Source of the DNA: Anaerococcus urinomassiliensis
GTDB lineage: Bacteria; Bacillota; Clostridia; Tissierellales; Peptoniphilaceae
NCBI RefSeq assembly: GCF_900128425.1
Contig: NZ_LT635782.1
Span: 597,359 to 661,358 of the forward strand
Direction of reading: 5' to 3'
Length of the DNA: 64,000 nt
Shown here: positions 47,094 to 56,928 of the stretch, piece by piece
Layout: each line of letters begins with the position of its first letter
How positions within the stretch are numbered: the stretch's first letter is position 1
Notes under the pieces: generated by a model
What the model saw: only the letters and a program-made list of their open reading frames with translations
Told to the model about the DNA's origin: nothing
The model's database searches: none
Position numbers and translations under genes: made by a program

Positions 47094-47372
47094 ATGGATA
47101 CTAAAGAAGTTGAAAAGATTTATAATCTTTCCAATCTGAGCCTAGAAGGTAAGGATTTGGAGTCTATAACTGGAAAATTCAATCAAGTATTAGATTTTAT
47201 TGAGGGGATTTTTGATGTAGATACTGAAGGTGTTCCTATGACAGAAAGTATTTATAATCACAAAGCAGTATTTAGAGAGGATGAGATTTTTGAAGAAATT
47301 TCAAGAGATGAAGCTCTTAAAAATGCTGGTGATAAAGAATTTGGATATTTTAGATTGGATTGGAAGTTATAG
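47094..47372 (+). CDS. gatC: Asp/Glu-tRNA amidotransferase subunit C
   Basis: A 92-residue subunit stabilising GatA-GatB. The sequence (KIYNLSNLSLEGKDLESITG, FNQVLDFIEGIFDVDTEGVP) is a clear GatC. It starts one base after the ligA stop; GatCAB converts mischarged Glu-tRNA(Gln) or Asp-tRNA(Asn) to the amide forms. Confidence 0.9.
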   Translation: MDTKEVEKIYNLSNLSLEGKDLESITGKFNQVLDFIEGIFDVDTEGVPMTESIYNHKAVFREDEIFEEISRDEALKNAGDKEFGYFRLDWKL

Positions 47373-47377
47373 TGGAA

Positions 47378-48784
47378 ATGATGAATATAGAAAATTTAGT
47401 AAATAAGTTTAAATCTGGTGAAATCTCAGTAAGCCAATATACAAAAGAAACTTTAGAAAAAATAAAAGAAAACAAATATAACGCATATATTTCTTATGAC
47501 GAAGAAGATAGCTTGAAAAGAGCTGAGTACCTAGAAGAAAAACTTAAAAGTGGCGAAGAACTTGGCAAGTTATTTGGTCTGCCAATCACTATTAAAGATA
47601 ATATTTCATATAAAAATATGAAAATGACCTGTGGATCAAAAATGCTTGAAGATTTCACACCAATATATAATGCCACAGTCATAGAAAATCTTTTGAAAGA
47701 AGATGCTATTATAATAGCAAAAACTAATATGGATGAATTTGCTATGGGAGCAAGTTCAAAAACATCATATTTTGGTATAGTAAAAAATAATTTGGACACT
47801 GAAAGAATCCCAGGTGGATCTTCATCAGGATCAGCCGTATCCGTATCAAGTGATGATGTTCTAGTATCAGTTGGAACAGATACAGGTGGATCAGTTAGGG
47901 GTCCAGCATCATATACAAATATAATTGGTTACAAACCAACTTACTCTCTAATGAGTAGGTATGGTGTAGTATCTATGTCAAATACCCTAGATCAAGTTTC
48001 ATTGTTTGCAAAAAATATCGATGATTTAAGGACTTTGGCTAGTGTATCTTCATCTGCTGATAAACATGATATGACCTCTATACTAGAGCCATATGTTTAC
48101 CAAAAAGAAAGCTATGATTTTAAAGGCAAAAAAATTGGATATATCTCCACAGAGAGTCACTTATACAATGGTATTGATGATACAGTAAAAAATGACTACC
48201 ATAATGCCCTAGATAGACTCAAAAAACTTGGAGCAGAATTAATTGAAATAGAATTAAAATATGCTAAATTTGCCAATCCTGTTTACAATGTTGTAATGAG
48301 TTGTGAAGTTTCTTCCAATATGAGCAGATTTGATGGTGTGAGATTTGGCCATCAAACTAAAGATTATAAGGATGTAAATGAACTTTTCGTAAAATCAAGA
48401 TCGGAAGGTTTGGGAGAAGAGGTCCAAAGAAGAATTGCCCTAGGTACTATGTATCTATCTGCCAACGATGGTCAAAAAATCTATAAAAAAGGTCTACAAC
48501 TTAGAACATTGATAAAAGAAGAACTTGAAGAGTATTTCAAAGAATTAGATTTGATTGTTACTCCAACAACAACTAATCTACCACCAAAAATCAGCGAGAA
48601 TAACGATGATCCACTAAGCGATTTCAGAGCTGATGGTTTTAACGTAATTGTAAATTTGGCTGGAATGTGTGGTATTTCCGTTCCAGTAAGAGATGGAATT
48701 TCAGGATCTATCCAATTCATAGGAGATAGATTTGATGATAATAGCATTATCAATGCTGCACAAGGATTTTTAGAGGAGGAATAA
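47378..48784 (+). CDS. gatA: Asp/Glu-tRNA amidotransferase subunit A
   Basis: A 468-residue amidase-signature subunit releasing ammonia from glutamine. The triad Lys (ITIKDNI), cis-Ser (GGSSSGSAVS) and Ser (GTDTGGSVRGPAS) is present. The start may be ATG 47378, ATG 47381 or GTG 47372; all overlap or abut the gatC stop, and ATG 47378 was chosen. It overlaps gatB by one base. Confidence 0.93.
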   Translation: MMNIENLVNKFKSGEISVSQYTKETLEKIKENKYNAYISYDEEDSLKRAEYLEEKLKSGEELGKLFGLPITIKDNISYKNMKMTCGSKMLEDFTPIYNATVIENLLKEDAIIIAKTNMDEFAMGASSKTSYFGIVKNNLDTERIPGGSSSGSAVSVSSDDVLVSVGTDTGGSVRGPASYTNIIGYKPTYSLMSRYGVVSMSNTLDQVSLFAKNIDDLRTLASVSSSADKHDMTSILEPYVYQKESYDFKGKKIGYISTESHLYNGIDDTVKNDYHNALDRLKKLGAELIEIELKYAKFANPVYNVVMSCEVSSNMSRFDGVRFGHQTKDYKDVNELFVKSRSEGLGEEVQRRIALGTMYLSANDGQKIYKKGLQLRTLIKEELEEYFKELDLIVTPTTTNLPPKISENNDDPLSDFRADGFNVIVNLAGMCGISVPVRDGISGSIQFIGDRFDDNSIINAAQGFLEEE

Positions 48785-50202
48785 TGACTACAAAAACAAT
48801 AATAGGACTTGAAATCCACGTAGAATTATCTACAAAAACAAAAATGTTTTGCTCCTGTAAAAATGAATTTGGAGCAGTACCAAATACTCATGTATGCCCA
48901 GTATGTTTAGGTCATCCTGGTGCGCTTCCTGTAGTAAATAAAAAGGCAGTTGAACTTGCTATTACCGCAGGTCTTGCATTTAATTGCGATATAGCTAAAG
49001 ATCAAAAAATGGATAGAAAAAAATATTTCTACCCAGACTTAACTAAAGGCTATCAAATAACACAATTTGACAAACCATTTGCTACTAATGGATATATAGA
49101 GCTTAAAAATGGTAAAAAAATTGGTCTTATAGAAATTCATATGGAAGAAGATACTGGTAAGTCTAACCATGATGAGGAAAATAGAGCTCTTATGGACTAT
49201 AACAGAGCAGGAGTTCCATTGATTGAAATAGTAACAAAACCTGACATAAATTCACCAGATGAGGCTCGTGAATTTGTAGAAACATTAGCATCAACTTTAA
49301 AATTTTTAGGGATTTCTGATTGTATAATGGCTCAAGGTTCTATGCGTGTGGATGTCAATATAAATATGGTTGACGAAGAAACTGGTAATAAGACTGCTAT
49401 CTCTGAAATCAAGAACATGAACTCTATAAAGGCTATAGAAAATGCTCTAGCATTTGAAGAAGAACGTCATAGGGGACTTTTAGCAATTGGAGAAAGTGGA
49501 ATAAAAGAAACTAGACGTTGGGATGATGAAAAGCTTCAAACAATCCACATGCGTGATAAACTTCTTGAAAATGATTATAGATTTTCAGTAGATGGAGATA
49601 TACCTGAAATAAAAATTGAAGACAGCTTCATTGAAAATTTAAAAAATAATCTACCAGAACTCCCAAACAAAAAAGAAAGAAGATACATTAAAGAATACTC
49701 TTTAAGTGAATACGACGCTAACCTTTTAGCAAATGATAGAAACCTTGCTAATTTATTTGAAGAAACTAATAAAATAATAAAAGATCCAAAAATAGTAGCA
49801 AATTGGATACTTACAGAATTATCTAGAAGACTTAATGAAAATGAAATATCAGCAGATCAAATGAACCTATCAATTGAAAACTTCGCTAAGCTAATTAACC
49901 TTGCCAAGGATAATAAAGTCAACAATAATGTTGCTAAAAAACTTCTAAGAGAAATTTTCGAATCAAACGAGGATCCTGAAAAATTAGCTGAAGACAGAAA
50001 TCTACTACAAATTTCTGATAGTAATTTCTTAGAAGAAATTGTAGATGAAGTTTTAGCTGAAAATCCAGAATCTATTGAAGATATAAAAAATGGAAAAGAT
50101 AGAGCCTTTGGTTTCTTAGTAGGCCAAGCTATGAAGAAAACTAAGGGTAAGGGAAATCCTGTCGAAATAAATGAATTGCTTAAAGAAAAAATAGGAGAAT
50201 AG
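48784..50202 (+). CDS. gatB: Asp/Glu-tRNA amidotransferase subunit B
   Basis: A 472-residue subunit that binds the mischarged tRNA and phosphorylates its carboxylate. IIGLEIHVELST, CPVCLGHPGALPVVN, YFYPDLTKGYQITQ and EDTGKSNHDEENRALMDYNR are family blocks; the C-terminal YqeY-type domain (LAEDRNLLQISD to the end) is complete. It ends the gatCAB set and is followed by a terminator. Confidence 0.96.
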   Translation: MTTKTIIGLEIHVELSTKTKMFCSCKNEFGAVPNTHVCPVCLGHPGALPVVNKKAVELAITAGLAFNCDIAKDQKMDRKKYFYPDLTKGYQITQFDKPFATNGYIELKNGKKIGLIEIHMEEDTGKSNHDEENRALMDYNRAGVPLIEIVTKPDINSPDEAREFVETLASTLKFLGISDCIMAQGSMRVDVNINMVDEETGNKTAISEIKNMNSIKAIENALAFEEERHRGLLAIGESGIKETRRWDDEKLQTIHMRDKLLENDYRFSVDGDIPEIKIEDSFIENLKNNLPELPNKKERRYIKEYSLSEYDANLLANDRNLANLFEETNKIIKDPKIVANWILTELSRRLNENEISADQMNLSIENFAKLINLAKDNKVNNNVAKKLLREIFESNEDPEKLAEDRNLLQISDSNFLEEIVDEVLAENPESIEDIKNGKDRAFGFLVGQAMKKTKGKGNPVEINELLKEKIGE

Positions 50203-50226
50203 GAGTGGGTTACACTCCTTTTTTGG
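50201..50226 (+). terminator. Short terminator after gatB
   Basis: AGGAGTG-GGTTA-CACTCCT followed by six T, overlapping the gatB stop. Confidence 0.75.
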
Positions 50227-50229
50227 AAT

Positions 50230-51492
50230 ATGAAAACACTTATCAAAAATACATCAATCCTTGATATGCTTAGTCCCGATATTATAAAGGGAGATATTTA
50301 TATTGAAGATGACAAAATAATAGAAGTGGGATCTTTAGAAAAATTTAAAGCTGATAAAGTCATTGATGGTACGAATTTTCTAACCATGCCAGGCTTTATC
50401 AACTGCCATACCCATGTTGCTATGAGTTACTTTAGAAATTATGGCAATGATACTGATTTGATGACATGGATAAATGATTATATATTTCCTGCCGAAGAGA
50501 ATCTAAATACAGATATTGTATACAATGCATCGCTTTTATCTTTCGCTGAGATGATAAAATCTGGAACAACAAGTTTTGCTGATATGTATTTTTTTGAAGA
50601 ATCTACTATAATGGCTTTGGAAAAAGGGAAATTAAGAGCTCAAATTTCAAGAGGCCTATCTTCACCCGATTCTAGTGACTTTAGGATTAATGAAAATATC
50701 AATTTGTATAAAAATTTTAACGGCAAAGAAGGTAGAATTGAGGTCGCTTTAGGTCCACATGCTGTCTATACAACTGACAAGAAATATCTTAAAAAGATTG
50801 CAGAATATGCAAAAAGATATAAAATGCCTATACATATTCACCTATCAGAAACTAAATTTGAAAATGACCAGTGCATGAAAAAATATGGTCAAAGTCCAAC
50901 AGAAGTATTTGATGAATGTGGGATATTCGAAAATAGGACTATAGCAGCCCATGGTGTATATCTAAGCGATAAAGATATAAAAATTTTAAGTGAAAAAAAT
51001 ATTTCTATAGTGCATAACCCATCAAGTAATCTAAAGCTATCATCAGGTATATTAGATGTAAAGAGACTGATGAGTGCTGGAATAAATGTATGTTTAGGAA
51101 CAGACTCAGCAGCAAGCAACAATAAGCAATCAATGCTAAAAGAAATTGAATTGGCTGCACTTCTCGCAAAGTACCATTCTCCAGATGCTTTAAAGGCATT
51201 TGATATTTTGAAGATGGCTACTATTAATGGTGCGAAAGCTTTGGGTCTTTCAGATGAAATTGCTAGCATAGAAAAAGGCAAAAAAGCAGATCTTATAATG
51301 TTGGATTTAGATAACATAAATCATTTACCATCCAATGATATACTAAGCTCTATTTGTTATTCAACTTATGAAGAAGATATAAAATATGTGTTTATAGATG
51401 GGGATTTAGTCTTAGATAATAGAAAACTAATATACTTAAATGAGGATCAGATAAAAGAAAAAGCAAAAAGTCTATCAAGGGAATTAATATGA
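50230..51492 (+). CDS. mtaD: Amidohydrolase, S-adenosylhomocysteine/methylthioadenosine deaminase-like
   Basis: A 420-residue amidohydrolase. The metal His pair is in INCHTHVAMSYFRNY, further ligands in IHIHLSETKF and AAHGVYLS, and the catalytic Asp in CLGTDSAASNN. This pattern fits the MtaD/ATZ-TRZ group, which deaminates SAH, MTA or related purines. The exact substrate is uncertain. The stop overlaps the next start by 4 bases (ATGA), so it belongs to the acpS-nnrD-alr-mazF unit. Confidence 0.8.
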   Translation: MKTLIKNTSILDMLSPDIIKGDIYIEDDKIIEVGSLEKFKADKVIDGTNFLTMPGFINCHTHVAMSYFRNYGNDTDLMTWINDYIFPAEENLNTDIVYNASLLSFAEMIKSGTTSFADMYFFEESTIMALEKGKLRAQISRGLSSPDSSDFRINENINLYKNFNGKEGRIEVALGPHAVYTTDKKYLKKIAEYAKRYKMPIHIHLSETKFENDQCMKKYGQSPTEVFDECGIFENRTIAAHGVYLSDKDIKILSEKNISIVHNPSSNLKLSSGILDVKRLMSAGINVCLGTDSAASNNKQSMLKEIELAALLAKYHSPDALKAFDILKMATINGAKALGLSDEIASIEKGKKADLIMLDLDNINHLPSNDILSSICYSTYEEDIKYVFIDGDLVLDNRKLIYLNEDQIKEKAKSLSRELI

Positions 51493-52685
51493 TAGGCATA
51501 GATTTAGTTAATATAGAAAAATTTTCAAAAAAAACCAACATTTTAAATACTTTTACCGAAAATGAAATTTCTCATGCAGCAAGTAAAGTAAATACAAATG
51601 AATCTTTGGCCGGTATTTATGCCGCAAAAGAGGCTATAATAAAGGCATGTGGATTGAATCTATACTATATATTAAGAAAAAAAATCGAAATTAAGTATGA
51701 AAACGACAAGCCAGTTGCCTATATCAACGGTCAAGAAAGTAAGGTAGATATTTCCATAAGCCATGACGGATCTTATGCTATTAGTGTTTGCTCTACTACG
51801 TATAATGGTTTACACTTAGTAGATGATGAAGTTAAAAATATTTTACCAAAAAGAAATTCGGATACTCACAAGGGAACATATGGTAAAATTGGATTTTTAG
51901 GCGGAAGCCCTGGTATGGCAGGATCAATATATATGGCAAGCCTTGCAGCCCTAAGATCTGGTGCAGGCCTTACTTATATTCTTGCCCCAGAATCTATAGC
52001 AGATATTCTTGCTATTAAATCAAATGAACAAATAATAAAAGAAATATCTTGCAATAGTTTTTGCTACAAAGAAAACATAAAAGCTCAGATAATATCTGCT
52101 AGCAAAAATTTAGATGTTCTAGCTATTGGTCCAGGTATGGGTCAAGCTAAGGATTTACATATATTAATTGATGAAATTATCAAAAATACCAAAATGAAAC
52201 TTGTCATTGATGCTGATGGTATCAATGCTATTAGTAATGATTTAACTATACTAAATGTAAATAGAGAAATTATATTAACACCACATTTAGGTGAATTTTC
52301 TAGATTAATCGGACTTTCTATTGATGATATCAAGAAAGATAAAATAAATTTAGCGAAAAAGTTTGCAAAAACTTATAATGTCATTTTGGTATTAAAAAGC
52401 AATGAAACAATTATAACTGATGGTGATAGATTGTACATAAATAAAATAGGAAATCCTGGGATGGCAACAGCTGGAAGTGGAGATGTTTTAACTGGTATAA
52501 TCTCTTCGCTGTTAAAAAGACTACAAGCCTATGATGCTGCCCTTTTGGGGGTATATATCCATTCATTAGCTGGAGATTTAGCAGCTGAAGATCTAGGCGA
52601 AGAATCTATCATTGCAAGCGATGTAATTAATCACCTAGCAGATGCATTTAAATTATTAAGGAATTCATATGGAGTCATATCTTAA
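51489..52685 (+). CDS. Fusion: holo-ACP synthase (AcpS) plus NAD(P)H-hydrate dehydratase (NnrD)
   Basis: A 398-residue two-domain protein. Residues 1-105 are AcpS: Mg-binding Asp in MIGIDLVNIEKF, Glu in IYAAKEAIIKACG, and ISISHDGSYAISVC. It transfers phosphopantetheine to acyl carrier protein. Residues about 125-398 are NnrD: GTYGKIGFLGGSPGMAGSIY, LAIGPGMGQ, LTPHLGEFSRL and TAGSGDVLTGIISSLL. It repairs hydrated NAD(P)H. The epimerase (YjeF N-terminal, NnrE) domain that often precedes NnrD is absent. In many Firmicutes the two are separate neighbours. There is no stop or frame change at the joint. The stop overlaps alr by 17 bases. Confidence 0.9.
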   Translation: MIGIDLVNIEKFSKKTNILNTFTENEISHAASKVNTNESLAGIYAAKEAIIKACGLNLYYILRKKIEIKYENDKPVAYINGQESKVDISISHDGSYAISVCSTTYNGLHLVDDEVKNILPKRNSDTHKGTYGKIGFLGGSPGMAGSIYMASLAALRSGAGLTYILAPESIADILAIKSNEQIIKEISCNSFCYKENIKAQIISASKNLDVLAIGPGMGQAKDLHILIDEIIKNTKMKLVIDADGINAISNDLTILNVNREIILTPHLGEFSRLIGLSIDDIKKDKINLAKKFAKTYNVILVLKSNETIITDGDRLYINKIGNPGMATAGSGDVLTGIISSLLKRLQAYDAALLGVYIHSLAGDLAAEDLGEESIIASDVINHLADAFKLLRNSYGVIS

Positions 52686-53781
52686 TGTTAATTTAGATTA
52701 CATAGATAAAAATATAGATAATATAAGAGCATTAAAACCCAATAAATTATTTTGTGCAGTACTTAAAGCCAATGCATATGGTCTAGGTCTTGTTCCTATA
52801 GCTCAATCAATTGAGGGTAAAGTTGACTACTTTGCAGTAGCAAGGTTGGAAGAGGCAATTTGCCTTAGAAAGAGTGGTATAAAAAAACCAATCATGCTAT
52901 TAGGTTATGTAGCCTACAATGAGGTTGATGAATGCATTAAATATGATGTTGATATACCAATCTACGACCTTTCATATGCTAAAAAGATCAATGATAATAT
53001 AAATAATCAAGTTAATGTACATATAGCTATTGATAGTGGACACGGGCGATTGGGTTTTAGAGAAAATCAGACTGACGATATTTTAGTTTTGAAAAATCTA
53101 CATAACTTAAATATTATAGGTATTTTTAGCCATTATTCAACAGCTGATGAACCGGACTCTACATTTACAAATTTACAAAATGAAAGATTTCAAGAAATCT
53201 TAAGAAATACTAGTAGTGAATTTAATTTTAAGTACATACATATAGAAAACAGTGCTGGATCCATAAATGTAAAAAGCCAAAGCAATATGATTAGAGTAGG
53301 CTTGGCTTTATATGGATTATATCCATCTGTCGACATGAAAAATAAGGTAAAATTATATCAGTCTTTTGAATTGAAAACACATATTTCTTTTGTAAAGAAT
53401 GTAGAAAAAGGAATCCCAATTTCATATGGTCGTACTTATGTAACAGAAAAAAATATGAAAATCGCCACCATTCCTATAGGATATGCTGATGGTTTTTTAA
53501 GAGCGTTTTCTAATCTAGGAGAAGTTCTAATCAAGGGTAAGCTTTGTAAGATCCTAGGTAGGGTATGCATGGATCAAATCATGGTTGATGTTACAGGTCT
53601 TGATGTAAATATTGATGATGAGGTTATCATATATTCTGATATATATAAAGAAGCTAATAAAGTCAATACCATTACATATGAACTATTGACAGATATAGGT
53701 ATGAGGATACCACGCGTCTATATAAAAAATGGTAAAATAATAGATATAATTAATTATTTAGGAGAAATCTATGAAAATTAA
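52669..53781 (+). CDS. alr: Alanine racemase
   Basis: A 370-residue PLP enzyme making D-alanine for peptidoglycan. The PLP Lys is in VLKANAYGLG (near 35), the catalytic Tyr in PISYGRTYV, and GYADGFLRAFSN and GRVCMDQIMVD are family blocks. It starts inside the 3' end of the fusion gene and overlaps mazF by 11 bases, so translation is coupled on both sides. Confidence 0.94.
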   Translation: MESYLNVNLDYIDKNIDNIRALKPNKLFCAVLKANAYGLGLVPIAQSIEGKVDYFAVARLEEAICLRKSGIKKPIMLLGYVAYNEVDECIKYDVDIPIYDLSYAKKINDNINNQVNVHIAIDSGHGRLGFRENQTDDILVLKNLHNLNIIGIFSHYSTADEPDSTFTNLQNERFQEILRNTSSEFNFKYIHIENSAGSINVKSQSNMIRVGLALYGLYPSVDMKNKVKLYQSFELKTHISFVKNVEKGIPISYGRTYVTEKNMKIATIPIGYADGFLRAFSNLGEVLIKGKLCKILGRVCMDQIMVDVTGLDVNIDDEVIIYSDIYKEANKVNTITYELLTDIGMRIPRVYIKNGKIIDIINYLGEIYEN

Positions 53782-54124
53782 AAGAGGAGATTTATTCTAT
53801 GCAGATTTATCTCCCGTGGTTGGCAGCGAGCAGGGGGGAGTAAGGCCTGTAATTGTCGTACAAAACGATGTAGGCAATAAATATTCGCCAACTATTATAG
53901 TGGCTCCAATAACTAGTCAACTAAATAAAGCAAAACTTCCTACTCATGTGAAGATTAAGGGCAATGAATTTGGTCTTCCAAAAAATAGTGTAGCTCTTCT
54001 TGAACAATTAAGAACAATAGATAAGAGAAGGTTACGCGAAAAAATAGGTGCATTTGATAACAATGTCATGGTAAAGATTAATGAAGCCATAGCTATATCC
54101 TTAGATATAATAAGTGATTATTAA
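53771..54124 (+). CDS. mazF: MazF/PemK-family mRNA endonuclease
   Basis: A 117-residue toxin-type RNase. RGDLFYADLSPVVGSEQGG, VRPVIVVQNDVGNKYSPTII, PTHVKIKG and LLEQLRTIDKRRL are the conserved MazF blocks, including the substrate-contacting Arg. In Bacillus the same acpS-nnr-alr neighbourhood carries mazE then mazF; here alr runs directly into mazF with an 11-base overlap, leaving no room for a mazE gene. GAGGAG (53754 onward, inside alr) precedes the ATG. The antitoxin may be encoded elsewhere. Confidence 0.9.
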   Translation: MKIKRGDLFYADLSPVVGSEQGGVRPVIVVQNDVGNKYSPTIIVAPITSQLNKAKLPTHVKIKGNEFGLPKNSVALLEQLRTIDKRRLREKIGAFDNNVMVKINEAIAISLDIISDY

Positions 54125-54125
54125 A

Positions 54126-54165
54126 AAAGGTGCCGTTGCAAATATATAAACTGCAACAACACCTT
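54126..54165. terminator. Bidirectional terminator
   Basis: AAAGGTG-CC-GTTGCA pairs with TGCAAC-AA-CACCTTT and sits between the convergent mazF and murC. Confidence 0.8.
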
Positions 54166-54170
54166 TATTT

Positions 54171-55574
54171 TTATGCACCGATTTTTACTTGATCATCTAC
54201 AATCATATGAGCTAGGACATCGGGGTTACCACAACCTGTAGTAAGCACTACGTCCATATCGCCAGCTATATCGTATATATAATCTCTTGCTTTTTCAAAA
54301 GTTCCAATATATTTAGCATTTATTCCTTTTTTTACTAAGGCATCAACCACATCTTTAGAATGGATTGTCGGGTCAAACTTTTCTCTAGCCGCATATATAT
54401 CTGTAATGATGACTTCATCACAAGCATCAAAACAATTTAAAAAATCGTTAAACAATGTTTTGGTCCTACTATAAGTATGTGGCTGCCACACACAAACTAA
54501 CTTACCTTCTGTATGTTCTCTTAAAGCTTCTAAGGTTACTTCTATCTCTGATGGGTGGTGGCCGTAATCAGTCATAATAGTTGCAGTATTAACGTGTCCT
54601 ATTATTTCCATTCTTCTTTTCAAACCAGAATATTCTTTGATATTTTCTTTTATAGTTTCTAGATCTATGCCGTTTTCATATGTTGAAATAATAGCGGCCA
54701 TGGCATTGTTAATATTATGTCTACCAATAACTCCAAGTTCAAAATGTTCAACTAAGCCATTTTTCATCTTTAAATCAAAGTTAGGCCTACCAATTTCATC
54801 AAATTTAATATTATGTGCCACATAGTCTGCATCATAATTTTCTTGAGCATAGGTTATTAGCTCACCCTTAACAGAATCAATTATTAATCTATTGTTAGCT
54901 TCATTTAAATTTAGAATTGTTTTGGAATTTTCATCTTGATTTTGCAAGTAATATTTAAAAGTGTCAACTATATCATCTAAGTTTTTATAATAATCTAGGT
55001 GGTCTTCGTCTATATTTAAGACAATTACAGTCTGAGGATAATAATATCTAATATTGCCTTTGTATTCACAAGCCTCTGTAACAAGATATTTTTGATCGCC
55101 TACATGTACATTACCTTTCATTTCATCTAGTTCTCCACCGAGAAGAATAGTAGCATCCTCTTTGGAGTTTAGCAAGATTTTTGAAATCATACTAGTTGTT
55201 GTAGACTTGCCGTGAGAACCAGAAACGGCAATTGAATTTTCGTAGTTTCTCATTAATGCACCTAGAAAAACTCCTCTACTAACAACAGGTATATCTAATT
55301 TTCTAGCTGCTATAATTTCCTCATTATCATCTAAAATAGCATCAGTGTAAATCACTAAATCAGGATTATCTATATTATCCTTGCTCTGGCCTATATAAAT
55401 TTCTGCACCCTCATCTTTTAGATGCTTAGTAATTTCTGTAAGTGACCTGTCAGAGCCAGACACTTCATATCCTTTATTTAACAACAAAGAAGCGATACCG
55501 CTCATCGAAATACCGCCTATTCCTATAAAATGAACCTTTTTAAAATCATGTTCATTTAAATTAAATTCAAACAT
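54171..55574 (-). CDS. murC: UDP-N-acetylmuramate--L-alanine ligase MurC
   Basis: A 467-residue Mur ligase adding L-Ala to UDP-MurNAc. FIGIGGISMSGIASLL near the start binds UDP; the ATP loop is VSGSHGKSTTTSM (about 115-127); ACEYKGNIRYY, LNIDEDHLDYY, and GVIGRHNINNAMA follow; and the C-terminal domain has DYGHHPSEI and TYSRTKTLFNDF. Single gene on the minus strand, divergent from rpiB. Confidence 0.95.
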   Translation of the reverse strand: MFEFNLNEHDFKKVHFIGIGGISMSGIASLLLNKGYEVSGSDRSLTEITKHLKDEGAEIYIGQSKDNIDNPDLVIYTDAILDDNEEIIAARKLDIPVVSRGVFLGALMRNYENSIAVSGSHGKSTTTSMISKILLNSKEDATILLGGELDEMKGNVHVGDQKYLVTEACEYKGNIRYYYPQTVIVLNIDEDHLDYYKNLDDIVDTFKYYLQNQDENSKTILNLNEANNRLIIDSVKGELITYAQENYDADYVAHNIKFDEIGRPNFDLKMKNGLVEHFELGVIGRHNINNAMAAIISTYENGIDLETIKENIKEYSGLKRRMEIIGHVNTATIMTDYGHHPSEIEVTLEALREHTEGKLVCVWQPHTYSRTKTLFNDFLNCFDACDEVIITDIYAAREKFDPTIHSKDVVDALVKKGINAKYIGTFEKARDYIYDIAGDMDVVLTTGCGNPDVLAHMIVDDQVKIGA

Positions 55575-55695
55575 TATATCTCCTAATTAGTTTATCTTAT
55601 GGGTTTATATCATATATCATATGCTTTTTTAATTTACTTGTAAAGTACTTTGACCTGTGTTAACATAAAATTAGAAAATTATGACGGAGGCTTAA

Positions 55696-56139
55696 ATGAA
55701 ATATGTAATTGGAAATGATCATGGTGGTCTAGATTTAGTTGAAATAGTAAAGGAAACATTAGAGTCGCTCGGACATGAAGTTATTCACGTTGGCACTACC
55801 GGTAAAGAAAGTGTTGATTATCCGGATTATGCAAACCTTGCTTGTCAAAAAGTTTTAGATAATGAAGCTGATTTTGCAATACTTATTTGTGGTACTGGCA
55901 TAGGAATGAGCATATCAGCAAACAAAATATCTGGTATTAGAGCTGCTGCAGTCTCCGAAACTTATTCTGCAAGAATGAGTAGAGCACATAACAACGCAAA
56001 CTGTCTTTGCATAGGAGCTAGAGTTATAGGCAGTGAAACAGCAAAAATGATAATAGAAGAATTTGCTAAGACAGATTTTGAAGGTGGACGCCACCAGAAA
56101 AGAGTTGACAAAATTACTAATTTAGAATCTAATAATTAA
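55696..56139 (+). CDS. rpiB: Ribose-5-phosphate isomerase B
   Basis: A 147-residue RpiB/LacAB-type isomerase. GNDHGGLDL at the start, catalytic Cys in LICGTGIGMSISANK, and GGRHQKRVDKI near the end. It interconverts ribose-5-P and ribulose-5-P, feeding the PRPP synthase gene further downstream. GACGGAGGC precedes the ATG. Confidence 0.92.
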   Translation: MKYVIGNDHGGLDLVEIVKETLESLGHEVIHVGTTGKESVDYPDYANLACQKVLDNEADFAILICGTGIGMSISANKISGIRAAAVSETYSARMSRAHNNANCLCIGARVIGSETAKMIIEEFAKTDFEGGRHQKRVDKITNLESNN

Positions 56140-56206
56140 GTTGTATTTAAAAAATTAGTTAAAAATGATATCATATAATTAATGAAGTTTTAAAAAGGAG
56201 ACTTAA

Positions 56207-56920
56207 ATGAATATACCTACACCACATATTTCGGCAAAAAGTCCAGATGAGATAGCGAGCACTGTATTAATGCCCGGAGATCCTCTTAGGGCAAAATATA
56301 TTGCAGAAAACTTCTTGGAAAATGTAACTCAATTTAATAATACTCGTGGAATGCTTGGTTTTACTGGATATTATGGAGGAAAGAGAGTTTCTGTAATGGG
56401 TTCTGGAATGGGAATTCCATCATCAATGATTTATTATAATGAATTATTTGGTGGATATGATGTTGATACAATTATTAGAATTGGCACAGCTGGTTCAATG
56501 CAAGAAAATATAAAACTACATGATATAGTAATTGCTACAAGCGCTTGTTCAGAAAGCTCAATAAATGATAATCTATTTGCAAATATAAACTTTTCACCAA
56601 CCCCAGATTTTGACTTAATGCTAGAAGCTTATAATAAGTCAGTAGATTTAAATTACACAACACACTGTGGACAGGTTCATAGTTCGGATCAATTCTATAG
56701 TGAATTACCTGAAGGTGTTTTTGAAAATCTAAAAAAATACGGGGTTTTATGCGTTGAAATGGAGTCATATGGTCTATATATGACTGCAAGAAAATATGGT
56801 AAGAAGGCACTAGGTATATTTACTATTAGTGATTCACTAGTTGAAAATGTAGCTGATAGTGCAGAAAACAGAGAGAAATCATATACAGATATGATGAAGT
56901 TAGCATTAGAAATCGCTTAG
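56207..56920 (+). CDS. deoD: Purine nucleoside phosphorylase DeoD
   Basis: A 237-residue hexameric-type phosphorylase. MPGDPLRAKYIAENFLE, MGSGMGIPSSMIYY, IIRIGTAGSMQ, and VEMESYGLYM and ISDSLV are the DeoD motifs. It splits purine nucleosides to base and (deoxy)ribose-1-P. AAAAGGAG lies upstream, and CATATAATTA at 56172 is a likely -10 region. The stop is 8 bases before glmU. Confidence 0.94.
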   Translation: MNIPTPHISAKSPDEIASTVLMPGDPLRAKYIAENFLENVTQFNNTRGMLGFTGYYGGKRVSVMGSGMGIPSSMIYYNELFGGYDVDTIIRIGTAGSMQENIKLHDIVIATSACSESSINDNLFANINFSPTPDFDLMLEAYNKSVDLNYTTHCGQVHSSDQFYSELPEGVFENLKKYGVLCVEMESYGLYMTARKYGKKALGIFTISDSLVENVADSAENREKSYTDMMKLALEIA

Positions 56921-56928
56921 GAAAATTT

